DNA from: an uncultured Parabacteroides sp.
Lineage (GTDB): Bacteria; Bacteroidota; Bacteroidia; Bacteroidales; Tannerellaceae
Length of the DNA stretch: 64,000 nt
NCBI GenBank assembly: GCA_949296075.1
Contig: CASFNG010000011.1
Location: forward strand, 186,001 to 250,000
Direction of reading: 5' to 3'
How positions within the stretch are numbered: the stretch's first letter is position 1; every line of letters begins with the position of its first letter. Positions 1 to 8,233 of the stretch are shown here, piece after piece. The notes under the pieces are model-generated. The model made no database searches. It had not been told where the DNA came from and worked only from the letters and a program-made list of their open reading frames with translations. Both the position numbers and the translations under genes were made by a program.

Positions 1-90
1 TTTTGGACTCATATTGATCTTTTTCCTCTGTAAAGATAGAAAAAAAAGAGGATTTCTCAAATTTCTTTGAACAAACAAACCTGTGGAGGA

Positions 91-123
91 ATTGGGAACG
101 GCGCTCGGCTTTCGCTATCTTCG
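91..123 (+). promoter_or_regulatory. candidate promoter of rnz
   Basis: A TATCTTCG box at 116-123 resembles the Bacteroidetes -7 element TAnnTTTG, and an ATTG lies about 21 nt upstream. It sits 30 nt before the rnz ATG. The match is imperfect. The preceding 90 nt are AT-rich and show no gene I can support. Confidence 0.3.
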
Positions 124-152
124 CGGCAAGAAATCCCTATTTTTTAAACGCG

Positions 153-1067
153 ATGGCTGATTTTGAACTGAACATACTCGGCTGCGGTTCCGCGCTGCCT
201 ACCACACGCCACTTGGCGACCTCCCAGATCGTGAACCTCCGTGACAAACTTTATATGGTCGACTGCGGCGAAGGGGCGCAGGTGCAGATCCGGCGCATGA
301 GGCTCAAGTTCAGCCGGATCGGGCACGTATTCATCTCGCACCTGCATGGCGACCACTGCTTCGGGCTGCCGGGACTGATCTCTACCCTCGGGATGTTGGG
401 GCGCACCGGCGACTTGGTGGTGCATGGTCCGAACGGGATCGACCGCTTCCTGCGACCGATCCTCGACCTTTTCTGCAAGGGGTTGCCTTACGAGGTGCGC
501 TTCAACGTGATCGACACCGAGCGGCACGAGCTCGTGTTCGAGGATCGCTCGCTACGGGTCTATTCCATCCCGCTGAGGCACCGTTTGCCCTGCTGTGGCT
601 ACCTGTTCGCCGAGAAGGAGAAAGAGGTGCATATCGTCCGGGAAATGACCGATTTCTATCAGGTACCGGTGCGGATGATGCAGGCCATCAAGCGAGGCGA
701 GGATTTCGTCACCCCGGAAGGCGAGGTGATCCCCAACGCCCGCCTCACCCGGCCGGCCGATCCCTCCCGCCGCTACGCCTATTGCTCGGATACCGCCTTC
801 CATCCCGCTATCGTGCCCTATATCGAGGGGGTGGACATGCTCTATCACGAGGCCACCTTCGCCGAGCAGGATCTGCCGCGGGCGAAGGAGACTTTCCATT
901 CCACCGCACGGCAAGCCGCCGAGATCGCCCGTATGGCAGGCGTAAAACGGTTGATAATAGGGCATTATTCCGCCCGTTACGAGGATACCGAGCCGCTCCT
1001 TCAGGAGGCCGCCGCGGTGTTTCCCGAGACAAGCCTCGCCCGCGAGGGAATGCGGATTGGGCTATAA
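153..1067 (+). CDS. rnz: ribonuclease Z (tRNA 3'-processing endonuclease)
   Basis: This 304-residue protein is a metallo-beta-lactamase-fold endonuclease that removes 3' trailers from tRNA precursors in the cytoplasm. The zinc-binding motif SHLHGDH is at residues 62-68, preceded by the family's N-terminal LGCGSALPT stretch. Later metal-ligand segments are visible at the SDTAF region (about residue 213) and GHYS (about 271). The length matches bacterial RNase Z of about 300 residues. The ATG at 153 is the natural start because the conserved beta-strand begins five residues later. The gene stands alone, with the next gene starting 85 nt downstream from its own promoter. The window's tRNA-Phe lacks an encoded CCA end, so its precursor would be a plausible substrate. 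Confidence 0.95.
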   Translation: MADFELNILGCGSALPTTRHLATSQIVNLRDKLYMVDCGEGAQVQIRRMRLKFSRIGHVFISHLHGDHCFGLPGLISTLGMLGRTGDLVVHGPNGIDRFLRPILDLFCKGLPYEVRFNVIDTERHELVFEDRSLRVYSIPLRHRLPCCGYLFAEKEKEVHIVREMTDFYQVPVRMMQAIKRGEDFVTPEGEVIPNARLTRPADPSRRYAYCSDTAFHPAIVPYIEGVDMLYHEATFAEQDLPRAKETFHSTARQAAEIARMAGVKRLIIGHYSARYEDTEPLLQEAAAVFPETSLAREGMRIGL

Positions 1068-1101
1068 CCTCCATAAATAGAATGAAATAAGCGGAATTTT
1101 C

Positions 1102-1132
1102 TTCGCCGTGTGTGGATTTCTTGCTACCTTTG
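1102..1132 (+). promoter_or_regulatory. Bacteroidetes-type promoter of the 106-residue secreted protein gene
   Basis: TACCTTTG at 1125-1132 is a full match to TAnnTTTG. TTCG at 1102-1105 lies 19 nt upstream, the expected -33 spacing. The ATG follows about 20 nt downstream, so the gene has its own promoter rather than reading through from rnz. Confidence 0.7.
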
Positions 1133-1152
1133 CCCAAACTGAGGGAAAAAGC

Positions 1153-1473
1153 ATGAGAATCTTAACGCTATTCGCGCTCGCGATCGCGCTTTCCGCGCCT
1201 GTTCCGGGGTACGCCCAATCGCGTAAACCGGAGGTTAAGACGGCTGTTTCCAACCGAAAGGATCCTTCCCCTATCACGATCACCTGCTACGAGAACCGCG
1301 TATTGGTAGAAAACGCGCCGATAGGCAGCCGCTTGGAGGTGTACAGCGTGGTAGGCATCAAGGTGAAGGAGATCGAGATCAAGCTCCCTACCGCCGAGTA
1401 CGTGCTCGACATCGCCAAAGGCTACTACATCATCCGGGTGGCGGATACCGTACGCAAGATCGCGATCCGCTGA
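1153..1473 (+). CDS. small secreted protein consisting of a T9SS-like C-terminal domain
   Basis: The 106-residue product has a signal peptide (residues 1 to about 21, ending PGYAQ). The only other recognisable part is about 60 residues resembling a type IX secretion sorting domain: LEVYSVVGIKV, then a LDIAKGYYIIRV segment, then a basic end (VRKIAIR). In ordinary T9SS cargo this domain follows a large passenger; here there is almost none. The start is set at the ATG at 1153 because it begins the signal peptide and follows a strong promoter; an in-frame ATG at 1108 would lie upstream of the -7 box. It neighbours the convergent DUF6383 gene, whose tail has the same layout. The function is unknown; it could be a mini cargo, an adaptor or a remnant. 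Confidence 0.7.
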   Translation: MRILTLFALAIALSAPVPGYAQSRKPEVKTAVSNRKDPSPITITCYENRVLVENAPIGSRLEVYSVVGIKVKEIEIKLPTAEYVLDIAKGYYIIRVADTVRKIAIR

Positions 1474-1528
1474 TCCCTCCCCTAATCCTCCGGAGAACCC
1501 GTCACTTTCATACGCTTTATATGGGAAA

Positions 1529-1565
1529 GGCTGTACCTCGGCATCACGCCGGATACAGCCTTTTC
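1529..1565 (+). terminator. intrinsic terminator after the small secreted protein
   Basis: GGCTGTA (1529-1535) pairs with TACAGCC (1554-1560), followed by TTTTCTCCTT. Confidence 0.65.
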
Positions 1566-1601
1566 TCCTTCTCTCTCCCTCGTGCGCGGGGAAAGAAAAA
1601 C

Positions 1602-1645
1602 AGAGAAGGACCCACCGGTTGCCCGATGGATCCTTCTGTTTTTTA
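1602..1645 (+). terminator. second candidate terminator
   Basis: AGAAGGA (1604-1610) pairs with TCCTTCT (1631-1637), with further bulged pairing outside, followed by GTTTTTT. It may back up the preceding terminator. Confidence 0.45.
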
Positions 1646-1786
1646 CTGCTTTCTCTTCTCACGAAGTTACCGGCAGCCCAAACTTTTACTTAAACTTTAG
1701 TATTACTCACCGCGTTTCTCCCTCGCGGGGTACTTCAGTCGCGGTTAGCTTATTTAATTATAAACATTAATCAGATAAGCTTATCA

Positions 1787-1812
1787 GGCGGGTGGTATAA
1801 GCCCGCCCTTTA
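1787..1812. terminator. hairpin at the 3' end of the DUF6383 gene
   Basis: GGCGGG (1787-1792) pairs with CCCGCC (1802-1807) around a 9-nt loop. A U-rich tail is better on the plus strand (CTTTATTT) than on the minus strand, so the direction is uncertain. Confidence 0.45.
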
Positions 1813-1832
1813 TTTGGTTTATAAGATCAGCC

Positions 1833-4800
1833 TTATTTTACGATAGCCTTAACAGCCTTCTCACCGTCAACAGCAACCGCTACGATACCTGCCGGTACGG
1901 CGATAGTCGCGTTGTCGGAAGTCAGAACCGTGTTAGCCACTACCTGACCCAAGATGTTAGAGATGATCACGTTCTTACCAGCAGCGCCCAGAACGGTTAC
2001 GGAGCCATTGCCCGCGATTACGGTTACGTTCTCAACAGCAACCTCCTCGTTCTTCGTTACGGTATTGTCGTTCTCACCCTTCACGTATGCGTTGAATACC
2101 AAGGCTCCGTCACCATTTGTCTTAGCAGTGTCGAACGTAGAGCGTACGTCGGTCAATACCAAGCAGCCATTGTGCATCTTCAACCAAGCGGCAGCTGCCG
2201 TCGGAGCGATAGCCTTATCAGCGGTACCCAAACCTACGGTCTGGTAAGTCTCGTTATCCTTGTAAACGTTGGACTCGATCAAGAACGCGTTGTCAGCGCC
2301 TTCCTCGCCAGTCGTGTAAGCGGCAGCGGCCTTGTCCGGGTTCACGTAGCGGAACGACCAAGTGTAGTTCTTGTGAACATCACCGCTCAGGTTCTGTACG
2401 AAGCCCTTCAAGTCGTTGTTCGCTCTGTACTCGCTCAGGATCGTCTCAACACCTACGTTCTTCAACTGCTCAGCCGTCATGTTGCGATACTTGCCGGTCA
2501 AGAAGATGATCGTATCGTTGTATTGGATAGCCGGAACGAAGCCTACACGAGTGTAGCTGCTGTTGGAAACAGCCTTCGTGTTGAAGAGATACGGGTTCAC
2601 CTCAGCCGTGTTCGCCTTAGCGGAGTCGGAGAAGTTAACCAAGAACTTGCCATAATAGAAGGCCGGAGTCTTCACGTGCTTAGCGTGTACACAAGCGTAC
2701 GGATCCGAAGTCGGTTTGCCGTCAGCCGTGATGTGATGCTCGTCTTCCGTACACGGAATAACCTTCTCACCCTCAACCAAGGTGCGGAAAGCGGACAGCA
2801 GGTACTGCGGTTTCACGTTGCCGGAACCACGGTTCACCCAAGCCGTATCCACACGGAATGCCAAGTTACCGTTAGCCTTAGCCTCATTCCAGATACCTGC
2901 GTAGTTAACCTTAGCGTTAGTCAATTCAGGATTGTGCTCATCCATCAGATACTCACCACGGATAGACTCCTTGAACTTCAAGAATACCGTAGAGTCAGTC
3001 TTGCTCTCGCCCAGCAACTCGTTGTTGAAGCGACGATAGAGCGGCGTGTTGTCCGGAGCGATGAAGAACGCGGAAGTTCTCGTCTCATGGATCGGCTGAA
3101 CCTTCAACGAAGCGTTAGCGTCGTAGTCAGAAACACCGGCCTTGAAATCGCCAATGATGTTAGCGCCTCTATCATTATTCTCATCCTTAGCCTCAAGGAT
3201 AGCGTAGTAGTGAGAAGCAGCCTCGCCCTCAGCGCGAACGATGCAGTTGTTCTCCTTGAAGTAAACAGAGTCAGCCTTAGCAGCGTCACCCTTTACCAAA
3301 AGATATTTATTCTCGACAGCCTCGTCATTATGAGCGAAAATAGCGTCGTTGTAAGAGATCTGATAAGCCTTTCTTACCAAGGTAACCAAGCCCGGGATAC
3401 GTCCCTTCTCGCCACCAATCTCGTCAGCTACACGGTAACCATACGGATGCTCGCAGTCAGAAGTCGTAATCGTGAAGGCAGTCTTACCATCCATTACCTT
3501 CATCGAGTTGTCTTTCAGTACAGAGATATACTTATCAGCTGCATACGGATGCCAGTAGTTGAACAAGAACTTGTTCACCTTCAAGTCATCATCCGTCAAG
3601 AGCTTATAGCCTAAGTACTTGTCAGAATAGTATTTCTTGTCAACCGGGACAAACTCTAACACATCACCAGTCTTTACCACACCGGCAGAAGCAAGGCTCA
3701 AGCCCTTTTCTACCTTCGTCAACTGGCCTTGCAAGCCCGGCATTGCAGGAAGATGGTTAAACTCACGGTTCCAAGCCTTGATCGGGGAAACGTTGTTTAC
3801 ATCAGCCTTGTTGTCCTTCAATACTACCCACTGGTAAGCCGGCATGTGGTTCGGATCTTGCAGATCCAAAGTAACCCACTCCGGTTGGCCTTTGTGGTGG
3901 ATCGGATAAGCCAGATACTTGCCAGTCGTTACGTTCTTGATCAAGTAAACACCATCAGCGACGGTTGTCTTATCAGAAGTATAAGTACCGCAACCGCTGA
4001 GACCCAAACCGATCTCCGTCTCTTTCTTAGTAGCGATCGTCACGATACGAACCTTATCGGCAGATACCAAATCCTGAACCGTTACGTAGTTAGCCTTATC
4101 ATGCTCATCTTTCACATCACCGGGAGCGGCAGAAGTCACCTTACCGTCAGCATCCAAAGTTACTTTATAAGCGTTGTCAGCTATATAGAAACGTTTGTTC
4201 TTACCGTCCTTCGTATGAGTAACCTCCTTAACCTGGATTACCAAGCTATCTTTTGCCGGATAGTAAACGAAACGGAACTTAGCCTGATCCTTATAATTTT
4301 TCAGGACTGCATCGATAGTCTCGTTAGCTTTCAGTTTCTTCGTGGCGAAAGCTAAGAACTTCGTACCGTTATCATTTACATAGCTTGTATCTACATACAG
4401 ATACTCTTTATTAGCCTTCGGCCCAACCAACACGTTCAACCACTTATCTTCCGAAGATTTCTCAGCGAAGAATTTAGCGTCATCCGTGAAATAATTCTTC
4501 AAGGAAGTATTATTCTTATCCGGGTTGAAAGTCAACTTCACACCCTTATCTTCCTTCTGCTGACCAAAGATCGTGTTCAAGGTCTGGGCGTTCAGCACAA
4601 CAGAATCAGCCTCAACCAAAGTGAAAGCAGAGAACTTAGCTCCTGCTTGAGCGTCAGCCTGAGCCACCTTAGCGGAAGTCTTACCCCAATAGAGCTTATC
4701 GCCGTCCAATTTCAAACCAACAACAGAGTCACCGGAGAAATAAGCGTACAGCGTAGCCGGGTTCATGGCGTCCTTATAAGTAGCGGAGAATGCCCAGTCA

Positions 4801-5219
4801 TAGATCTCACCGCCCACCGTAGCCTCAGCGTCAGCTTTCTTAACACCGTCAGCCACAGGCTCTGCGTTATTCAACGCCGTTCCCGCATACGCCATATCCA
4901 AGCGCATACCGGTAGCCTTATTCACGAAGTTATACACTGGAGCCTTACCATAAGCCTCAGGAGTTACACTTACACACCACAAAGTAGTAGCCAGTTTTTC
5001 GGGAGCAGCCGTGATGTCGCTGTTCTTCACGACGATCAACTTACCGTTCTCGTCCAAACCAAGCAATTGGGAAGCGCCGGTAGTATTGTCAGCGACAGCA
5101 CCTACTGCCAACTGATACAAGCCCTTCGAATCCACGGTCTTCACCGGAGCCCCTGCTTGAGCAGAAACCGCGCCTAACAGAGCGGCACCCGCCAAAAGAG
5201 TAGAAAACTTGTTTACCAT
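1833..5219 (-). CDS. large secreted protein with a DUF6383-like C-terminal domain
   Basis: A 1128-residue protein with a clear signal peptide (residues 1-22, ending VSAQA). Its last 70 residues match what I know as DUF6383: a VTVIAGNGSVTVLGA strand, then an ISNILGQVV segment, an APAG-like turn (VPAGIVAVAV) and the end AVKAIVK. That layout resembles T9SS type A sorting domains, so surface export through the SprA pathway is a reasonable inference. The 1000-residue body is rich in Lys, Asp, Asn and Thr and repeats short motifs such as YLxxx near structured blocks; I recognise no enzyme in it. The gene is monocistronic and the AT-rich leader has only a weak -7 match (TATCTTTT, 5253-5260). A structural surface role is possible but not shown. 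Confidence 0.85.
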   Translation of the reverse strand: MVNKFSTLLAGAALLGAVSAQAGAPVKTVDSKGLYQLAVGAVADNTTGASQLLGLDENGKLIVVKNSDITAAPEKLATTLWCVSVTPEAYGKAPVYNFVNKATGMRLDMAYAGTALNNAEPVADGVKKADAEATVGGEIYDWAFSATYKDAMNPATLYAYFSGDSVVGLKLDGDKLYWGKTSAKVAQADAQAGAKFSAFTLVEADSVVLNAQTLNTIFGQQKEDKGVKLTFNPDKNNTSLKNYFTDDAKFFAEKSSEDKWLNVLVGPKANKEYLYVDTSYVNDNGTKFLAFATKKLKANETIDAVLKNYKDQAKFRFVYYPAKDSLVIQVKEVTHTKDGKNKRFYIADNAYKVTLDADGKVTSAAPGDVKDEHDKANYVTVQDLVSADKVRIVTIATKKETEIGLGLSGCGTYTSDKTTVADGVYLIKNVTTGKYLAYPIHHKGQPEWVTLDLQDPNHMPAYQWVVLKDNKADVNNVSPIKAWNREFNHLPAMPGLQGQLTKVEKGLSLASAGVVKTGDVLEFVPVDKKYYSDKYLGYKLLTDDDLKVNKFLFNYWHPYAADKYISVLKDNSMKVMDGKTAFTITTSDCEHPYGYRVADEIGGEKGRIPGLVTLVRKAYQISYNDAIFAHNDEAVENKYLLVKGDAAKADSVYFKENNCIVRAEGEAASHYYAILEAKDENNDRGANIIGDFKAGVSDYDANASLKVQPIHETRTSAFFIAPDNTPLYRRFNNELLGESKTDSTVFLKFKESIRGEYLMDEHNPELTNAKVNYAGIWNEAKANGNLAFRVDTAWVNRGSGNVKPQYLLSAFRTLVEGEKVIPCTEDEHHITADGKPTSDPYACVHAKHVKTPAFYYGKFLVNFSDSAKANTAEVNPYLFNTKAVSNSSYTRVGFVPAIQYNDTIIFLTGKYRNMTAEQLKNVGVETILSEYRANNDLKGFVQNLSGDVHKNYTWSFRYVNPDKAAAAYTTGEEGADNAFLIESNVYKDNETYQTVGLGTADKAIAPTAAAAWLKMHNGCLVLTDVRSTFDTAKTNGDGALVFNAYVKGENDNTVTKNEEVAVENVTVIAGNGSVTVLGAAGKNVIISNILGQVVANTVLTSDNATIAVPAGIVAVAVDGEKAVKAIVK

Positions 5220-5452
5220 AAATACATTAATTAATATTAATACTTAGTGTTTAAAAGATATCTTCTTTCCGCGGAATCGCCTCATTTAAGCCGTCCCCCC
5301 TTGAAAAATGGCCAATTTAAACGATCCTTTAGATCCGTCGTTTTTCATACGGGGTGAAAGGGGGTTCGTCGCGAAAGGGGCGGGTTTCGTCAGCCGTTGC
5401 CTATCGCATTGATAAGAAAGCGGATAATACAAGAAAAAAAAGAGAAGAAGGG

Positions 5453-5482
5453 TTGCAGGAACCAAAGAAACGCGTACCTTTG
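5453..5482 (+). promoter_or_regulatory. promoter-like sequence with no evident gene downstream
   Basis: TACCTTTG (5475-5482) with TTG 19 nt upstream (5453-5455) is as good a match as promoters of real genes in this window. A 40-codon frame starts at 5486, but its ATG would lie at or before the expected transcription start. A small RNA is an alternative explanation. Confidence 0.4.
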
Positions 5483-5683
5483 CAAATGACGAAAAGAATC
5501 GATCGTTTAAATCAGCCGTTTTCAAACCGCCTAAGGCGCTCATATATAAATAGGTACATGCGTACATTATATATAGCCAACCCGGGCGACATCTATTTCC
5601 ATCCCTAAACGAAACTTCCTGAAAACGAGATACGTTTTGAAATTCAAAGTCCGCAAGAAATTGAACCCCTATTTTCCGGAGCG

Positions 5684-5743
5684 TTTTCGCGAGCTTCCGA
5701 AACTTTGCCCACATTTTCGCGAAGCATCAGCAAGTTTTCGCGA
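5684..5743. repeat. three closely spaced TTTTCGCGA boxes
   Basis: Copies start at 5684, 5714 and 5735, spaced 30 and 21 bp, close to whole helical turns. The third is part of a near-perfect 20-bp palindrome at 5731-5750, with core TTTTCGCGAAAA and one mismatched base on each side. A fourth copy is at 5957-5965. They look like protein-binding sites, but no regulator is identified. Confidence 0.45.
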
Positions 5744-6048
5744 AAAGTTGAGGAAGGATTTGTCCCCAATTCCCCATCGAGTCACGACAAGGCAAAAGCC
5801 TTGGCGAGGGAAACAACCGTTATCTTGAAAAACAGTTGCGTGTCTCGGAAAGAATATGGGCTTCCCCAAACTGGCAAGAAGAACCTCTCTGGAATGAATA
5901 GGTCACAAGGAGGAGGCGTTGCCTCCAGAGTATGTCCCTGCCGTGAATAGCCGAGATTTTCGCGACAACAACAGAGGCTTTACAAGGGAAAGAGAAAGAT
6001 CCGGGGTAACGCGGCCGCGGCACCACCTAAATAAAAGCGGGCGAATTG

Positions 6049-6079
6049 TTGCGATTTTGAGCCGAAATCGCTAACCTTG
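6049..6079 (+). promoter_or_regulatory. candidate promoter of rbsK
   Basis: TAACCTTG (6072-6079) with TTG 20 nt upstream (6049-6051), about 60 nt before the rbsK ATG. Confidence 0.5.
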
Positions 6080-6137
6080 TGGAGGCAATTCACGCGAGCG
6101 ATCGCGAAACCATTGAAAAACACGAAACCATAGCGAT

Positions 6138-7070
6138 ATGAAAAAGGGTAAGATATTGGTCATCGGGAGCAGCAACACCGACATGACCGTGCTCACGCAG
6201 CGACATCCGAAGCCCGGAGAGACCGTTCTCGGCGGGCAATTCCGTATGGGAGCCGGCGGCAAGGGAGCGAACCAGGCCGTCGCCGCCAAGCGACTTGGGG
6301 GTGACGTGGCGTTTGTCTGCAAGGTAGGGAACGACCTGTTCGGCGACAACGCAATCCATCACTACGAGGAAGAGGGATTGGATACGTCGGGCATCCTGCG
6401 AAGCGACGCTCCATCGGGGGTAGCGCTCATCACGGTGGACGAACGAGGCGAGAACGCGATTGTCGTGGCGTCCGGGGCGAACGCGGAGATCACGGCAGCC
6501 GACATCGAATCGATCCGTTCCCGGATAGAGGAGGCCTCCATCCTGTTGCTCCAGTTAGAGATCCCCGTAGCCGCCGTACAGCGAGCCGCCGAGATAGCGC
6601 ACGGAGCGGGCGCTTACGTGATCCTGAACCCTGCCCCCGCCCAAGAGCTGCCGGAAGCGCTACTCCGCCATATTTCCCTGATCATCCCGAACCATTCGGA
6701 GATGTACCTGCTCACGGGGCATGACCCCATAGACGATACTTCCACGGATGCCGCCCTCCAGACGCTGCACGCGAAGGGGATAAAGGACATTATCCTGACG
6801 CTCGGCTCAAGGGGATGCGTCGTGGACCAGCCGGAACAGGGGACAAGGGTGACTATCCCCGCCCGGGAAGTGCGGGCGATCGACACGACCGCCGCCGGAG
6901 ACACCTTCTGCGGCGCCCTGTGCGTAGCCTTATCGGAAGGGAAGAGCTTAGAGGAAGCCGCCCGGTTCGCCACGCTCGCCTCATCACTGACCGTACAGCG
7001 ATTGGGCGCGCAAGCGTCCATTCCCTTCCGGGAAGAGGTAGAACAGCTCGAACCGCGCCCGACCACTTGA
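6138..7070 (+). CDS. rbsK: ribokinase (PfkB family)
   Basis: The 310-residue cytoplasmic kinase would phosphorylate D-ribose to ribose-5-phosphate with ATP. Visible family signatures are the N-terminal GGKGANQAVAAKRLGG segment (about residues 39-54), where sugar binds, and the C-terminal DTTAAGDTFCGAL motif (about 252-264), whose Asp is the catalytic base and whose Ala-Ala-Gly forms the anion hole. Length matches ribokinases of about 305 residues. It is followed after 48 nt by a GRP/RbsU-type permease, so the pair looks like a ribose uptake and activation unit. I see no linked regulator. Another pentose or a deoxyribose substrate cannot be excluded from sequence alone. Confidence 0.92.
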   Translation: MKKGKILVIGSSNTDMTVLTQRHPKPGETVLGGQFRMGAGGKGANQAVAAKRLGGDVAFVCKVGNDLFGDNAIHHYEEEGLDTSGILRSDAPSGVALITVDERGENAIVVASGANAEITAADIESIRSRIEEASILLLQLEIPVAAVQRAAEIAHGAGAYVILNPAPAQELPEALLRHISLIIPNHSEMYLLTGHDPIDDTSTDAALQTLHAKGIKDIILTLGSRGCVVDQPEQGTRVTIPAREVRAIDTTAAGDTFCGALCVALSEGKSLEEAARFATLASSLTVQRLGAQASIPFREEVEQLEPRPTT

Positions 7071-7118
7071 CAAACCATAACGAACCTGATAATCTAACCT
7101 GCAAATAAACATCTACTT

Positions 7119-8126
7119 ATGTTCATCGTCAGCAATTATCCATTGGCCGTATTGTTCTGCTTCATCACCATGATGTGCTGGGGCTCTTGGGGAAACACCC
7201 AGAAACTCGCCTCCAAGGAGTGGCGTTACGAGCTCTTCTACTGGGACTACGTGATCGGAATGTTCCTCTTCTCGCTACTGATCTCACTCACAATGGGAAG
7301 TTTCGGCAGCGAGGGGCGACCTTTCCTTGAGGATCTCGGACAGGTCTCCCCGATCAACCTCGGCAGTGTCGTATTGGGCGGCATCATCTTCAACGCATCC
7401 AACATCCTTTTGTCGGCATCCACGTCGATCGCAGGCTTAGCGGTGGCATTTCCGCTCGGCGTGGGGCTATCCTTGGTGCTGGGCACCGTCATCAATTACC
7501 TCGGCGCACCCAAAGGAGATCCGTTGATCCTGTTCACCGGGGTCGCGTTGATCGTGATCGCCGTGATATGCAACGGCATCGCCTCCTCCAAAGTCCGGCG
7601 GGAAGGCACGGATCCGTGCGCTTCCCGGAAAGGGATCTGGCTCGCCTTGTTAGCGGGCGTGCTGATGTCGTTCTTCTACCGGTTCGTCGCCGCAGCGATG
7701 GACTTAGATAACTTCGCCTCTCCTGCCGCGGGCAAACTGACCCCTTACAGCGCCATTTTCATCTTCTCCGCCGGGGTTTTGATAAGTAACCTGCTATTTA
7801 ACACCTTAGCGATGCGCTATCCGTTCGTGGGGCCAAGGGTTTATTACAGCTCCTACCTCAAGGGAAAAGCGAAAACCCATTTAGTCGGGATGCTTGGCGG
7901 AGCGATCTGGTGCCTCGGGACGGCCTTCAGTTACATCGCCTCCGGGAAGGCTGGTGCGGCCATCTCCTACGCTTTAGGGCAAGGAGCGCCTATGATCGCG
8001 GCGATCTGGGGCGTATTCATCTGGAAAGAATTCAAGGGTGCCTCCAAAGGCATCTACGCGCTTCTCGCCGTGATGTTCCTGCTTTTCGTGAGCGGTCTCG
8101 GCTTTATCATAGCGGCAGGAGAATAA
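7119..8126 (+). CDS. GRP/ureide-permease-like sugar transporter, probable ribose permease
   Basis: A 335-residue inner-membrane protein with about ten hydrophobic helices. It resembles the drug/metabolite transporter branch that includes glucose/ribose porters (RbsU, GRP) and ureide permeases; the start MCWGSWGNTQK and the late GQGAPMIAAIWGVFIWKEF helix are typical. These are proton-coupled or facilitated carriers with no ATPase. Its place 48 nt behind rbsK in the same direction suggests ribose as substrate, as in Bacteroides ribose loci where a kinase and a permease of this kind are linked. The substrate is inference. Transcription probably ends at the hairpin 8169-8209. Confidence 0.8.
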   Translation: MFIVSNYPLAVLFCFITMMCWGSWGNTQKLASKEWRYELFYWDYVIGMFLFSLLISLTMGSFGSEGRPFLEDLGQVSPINLGSVVLGGIIFNASNILLSASTSIAGLAVAFPLGVGLSLVLGTVINYLGAPKGDPLILFTGVALIVIAVICNGIASSKVRREGTDPCASRKGIWLALLAGVLMSFFYRFVAAAMDLDNFASPAAGKLTPYSAIFIFSAGVLISNLLFNTLAMRYPFVGPRVYYSSYLKGKAKTHLVGMLGGAIWCLGTAFSYIASGKAGAAISYALGQGAPMIAAIWGVFIWKEFKGASKGIYALLAVMFLLFVSGLGFIIAAGE

Positions 8127-8168
8127 TCCTTTACAACACCCCAACAAGCCCGGGCAAGGACAAAAAGG

Positions 8169-8212
8169 ACGGGGTCGCGCTCAAGCCTATTCGCTTGGCA
8201 CGACCCCGTTCT
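8169..8212. terminator. bidirectional terminator between converging operons
   Basis: ACGGGGTCG (8169-8177) pairs perfectly with CGACCCCGT (8201-8209). It is flanked by T-rich sequence on both strands and lies between the convergent sugar permease and DUF3109 genes. Confidence 0.8.
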
Positions 8213-8233
8213 TATCTTCAGTCCCTCAGGACG

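Larger units (their letters stand above)
1474..1832. other. 359-nt intergenic stretch between convergent genes
   Basis: I see no convincing gene here. It holds two candidate terminators for the plus-strand gene, a 12-bp perfect palindrome (GATAAGCTTATC, 1774-1785) and a GC hairpin near the end of the DUF6383 gene. A 62-codon frame at 1582-1770 has no ribosome binding site and lacks recognisable features. Confidence 0.6.
5220..6137. other. 918-nt gene-poor region with a promoter match and repeated TTTTCGCGA boxes
   Basis: No frame here looks like a conserved protein. What can be seen: the leader of the DUF6383 gene; a plus-strand promoter match at 5453-5482; four TTTTCGCGA boxes (5684, 5714, 5735, 5957); short hairpins CAAGGC/GCCTTG (5788-5803) and GGAGGC/GCCTCC (5912-5926); and the ribokinase promoter near the right end. 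It could hold an untranslated RNA, an operator region or decayed sequence. Confidence 0.5.

Noticed and set aside
2172-3614. A 480-codon frame on the plus strand within the DUF6383 gene
   Set aside because: It is a shadow of the minus-strand gene: low-complexity, leucine/serine/valine-rich, no signal peptide or family. The minus frame has a signal peptide and recognisable tail.
5486-5608. A 40-codon frame starting right after the promoter-like box at 5475
   Set aside because: Its ATG would lie at or just before the expected transcription start and it has no ribosome binding site.
5286-5714. A 142-codon minus-strand frame in the 5.2-6.1 kb region
   Set aside because: It has no signal peptide, ribosome binding site or family resemblance. 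It spans two of the TTTTCGCGA boxes and the promoter-like site on the other strand. I cannot exclude a real gene, but the evidence is too weak.
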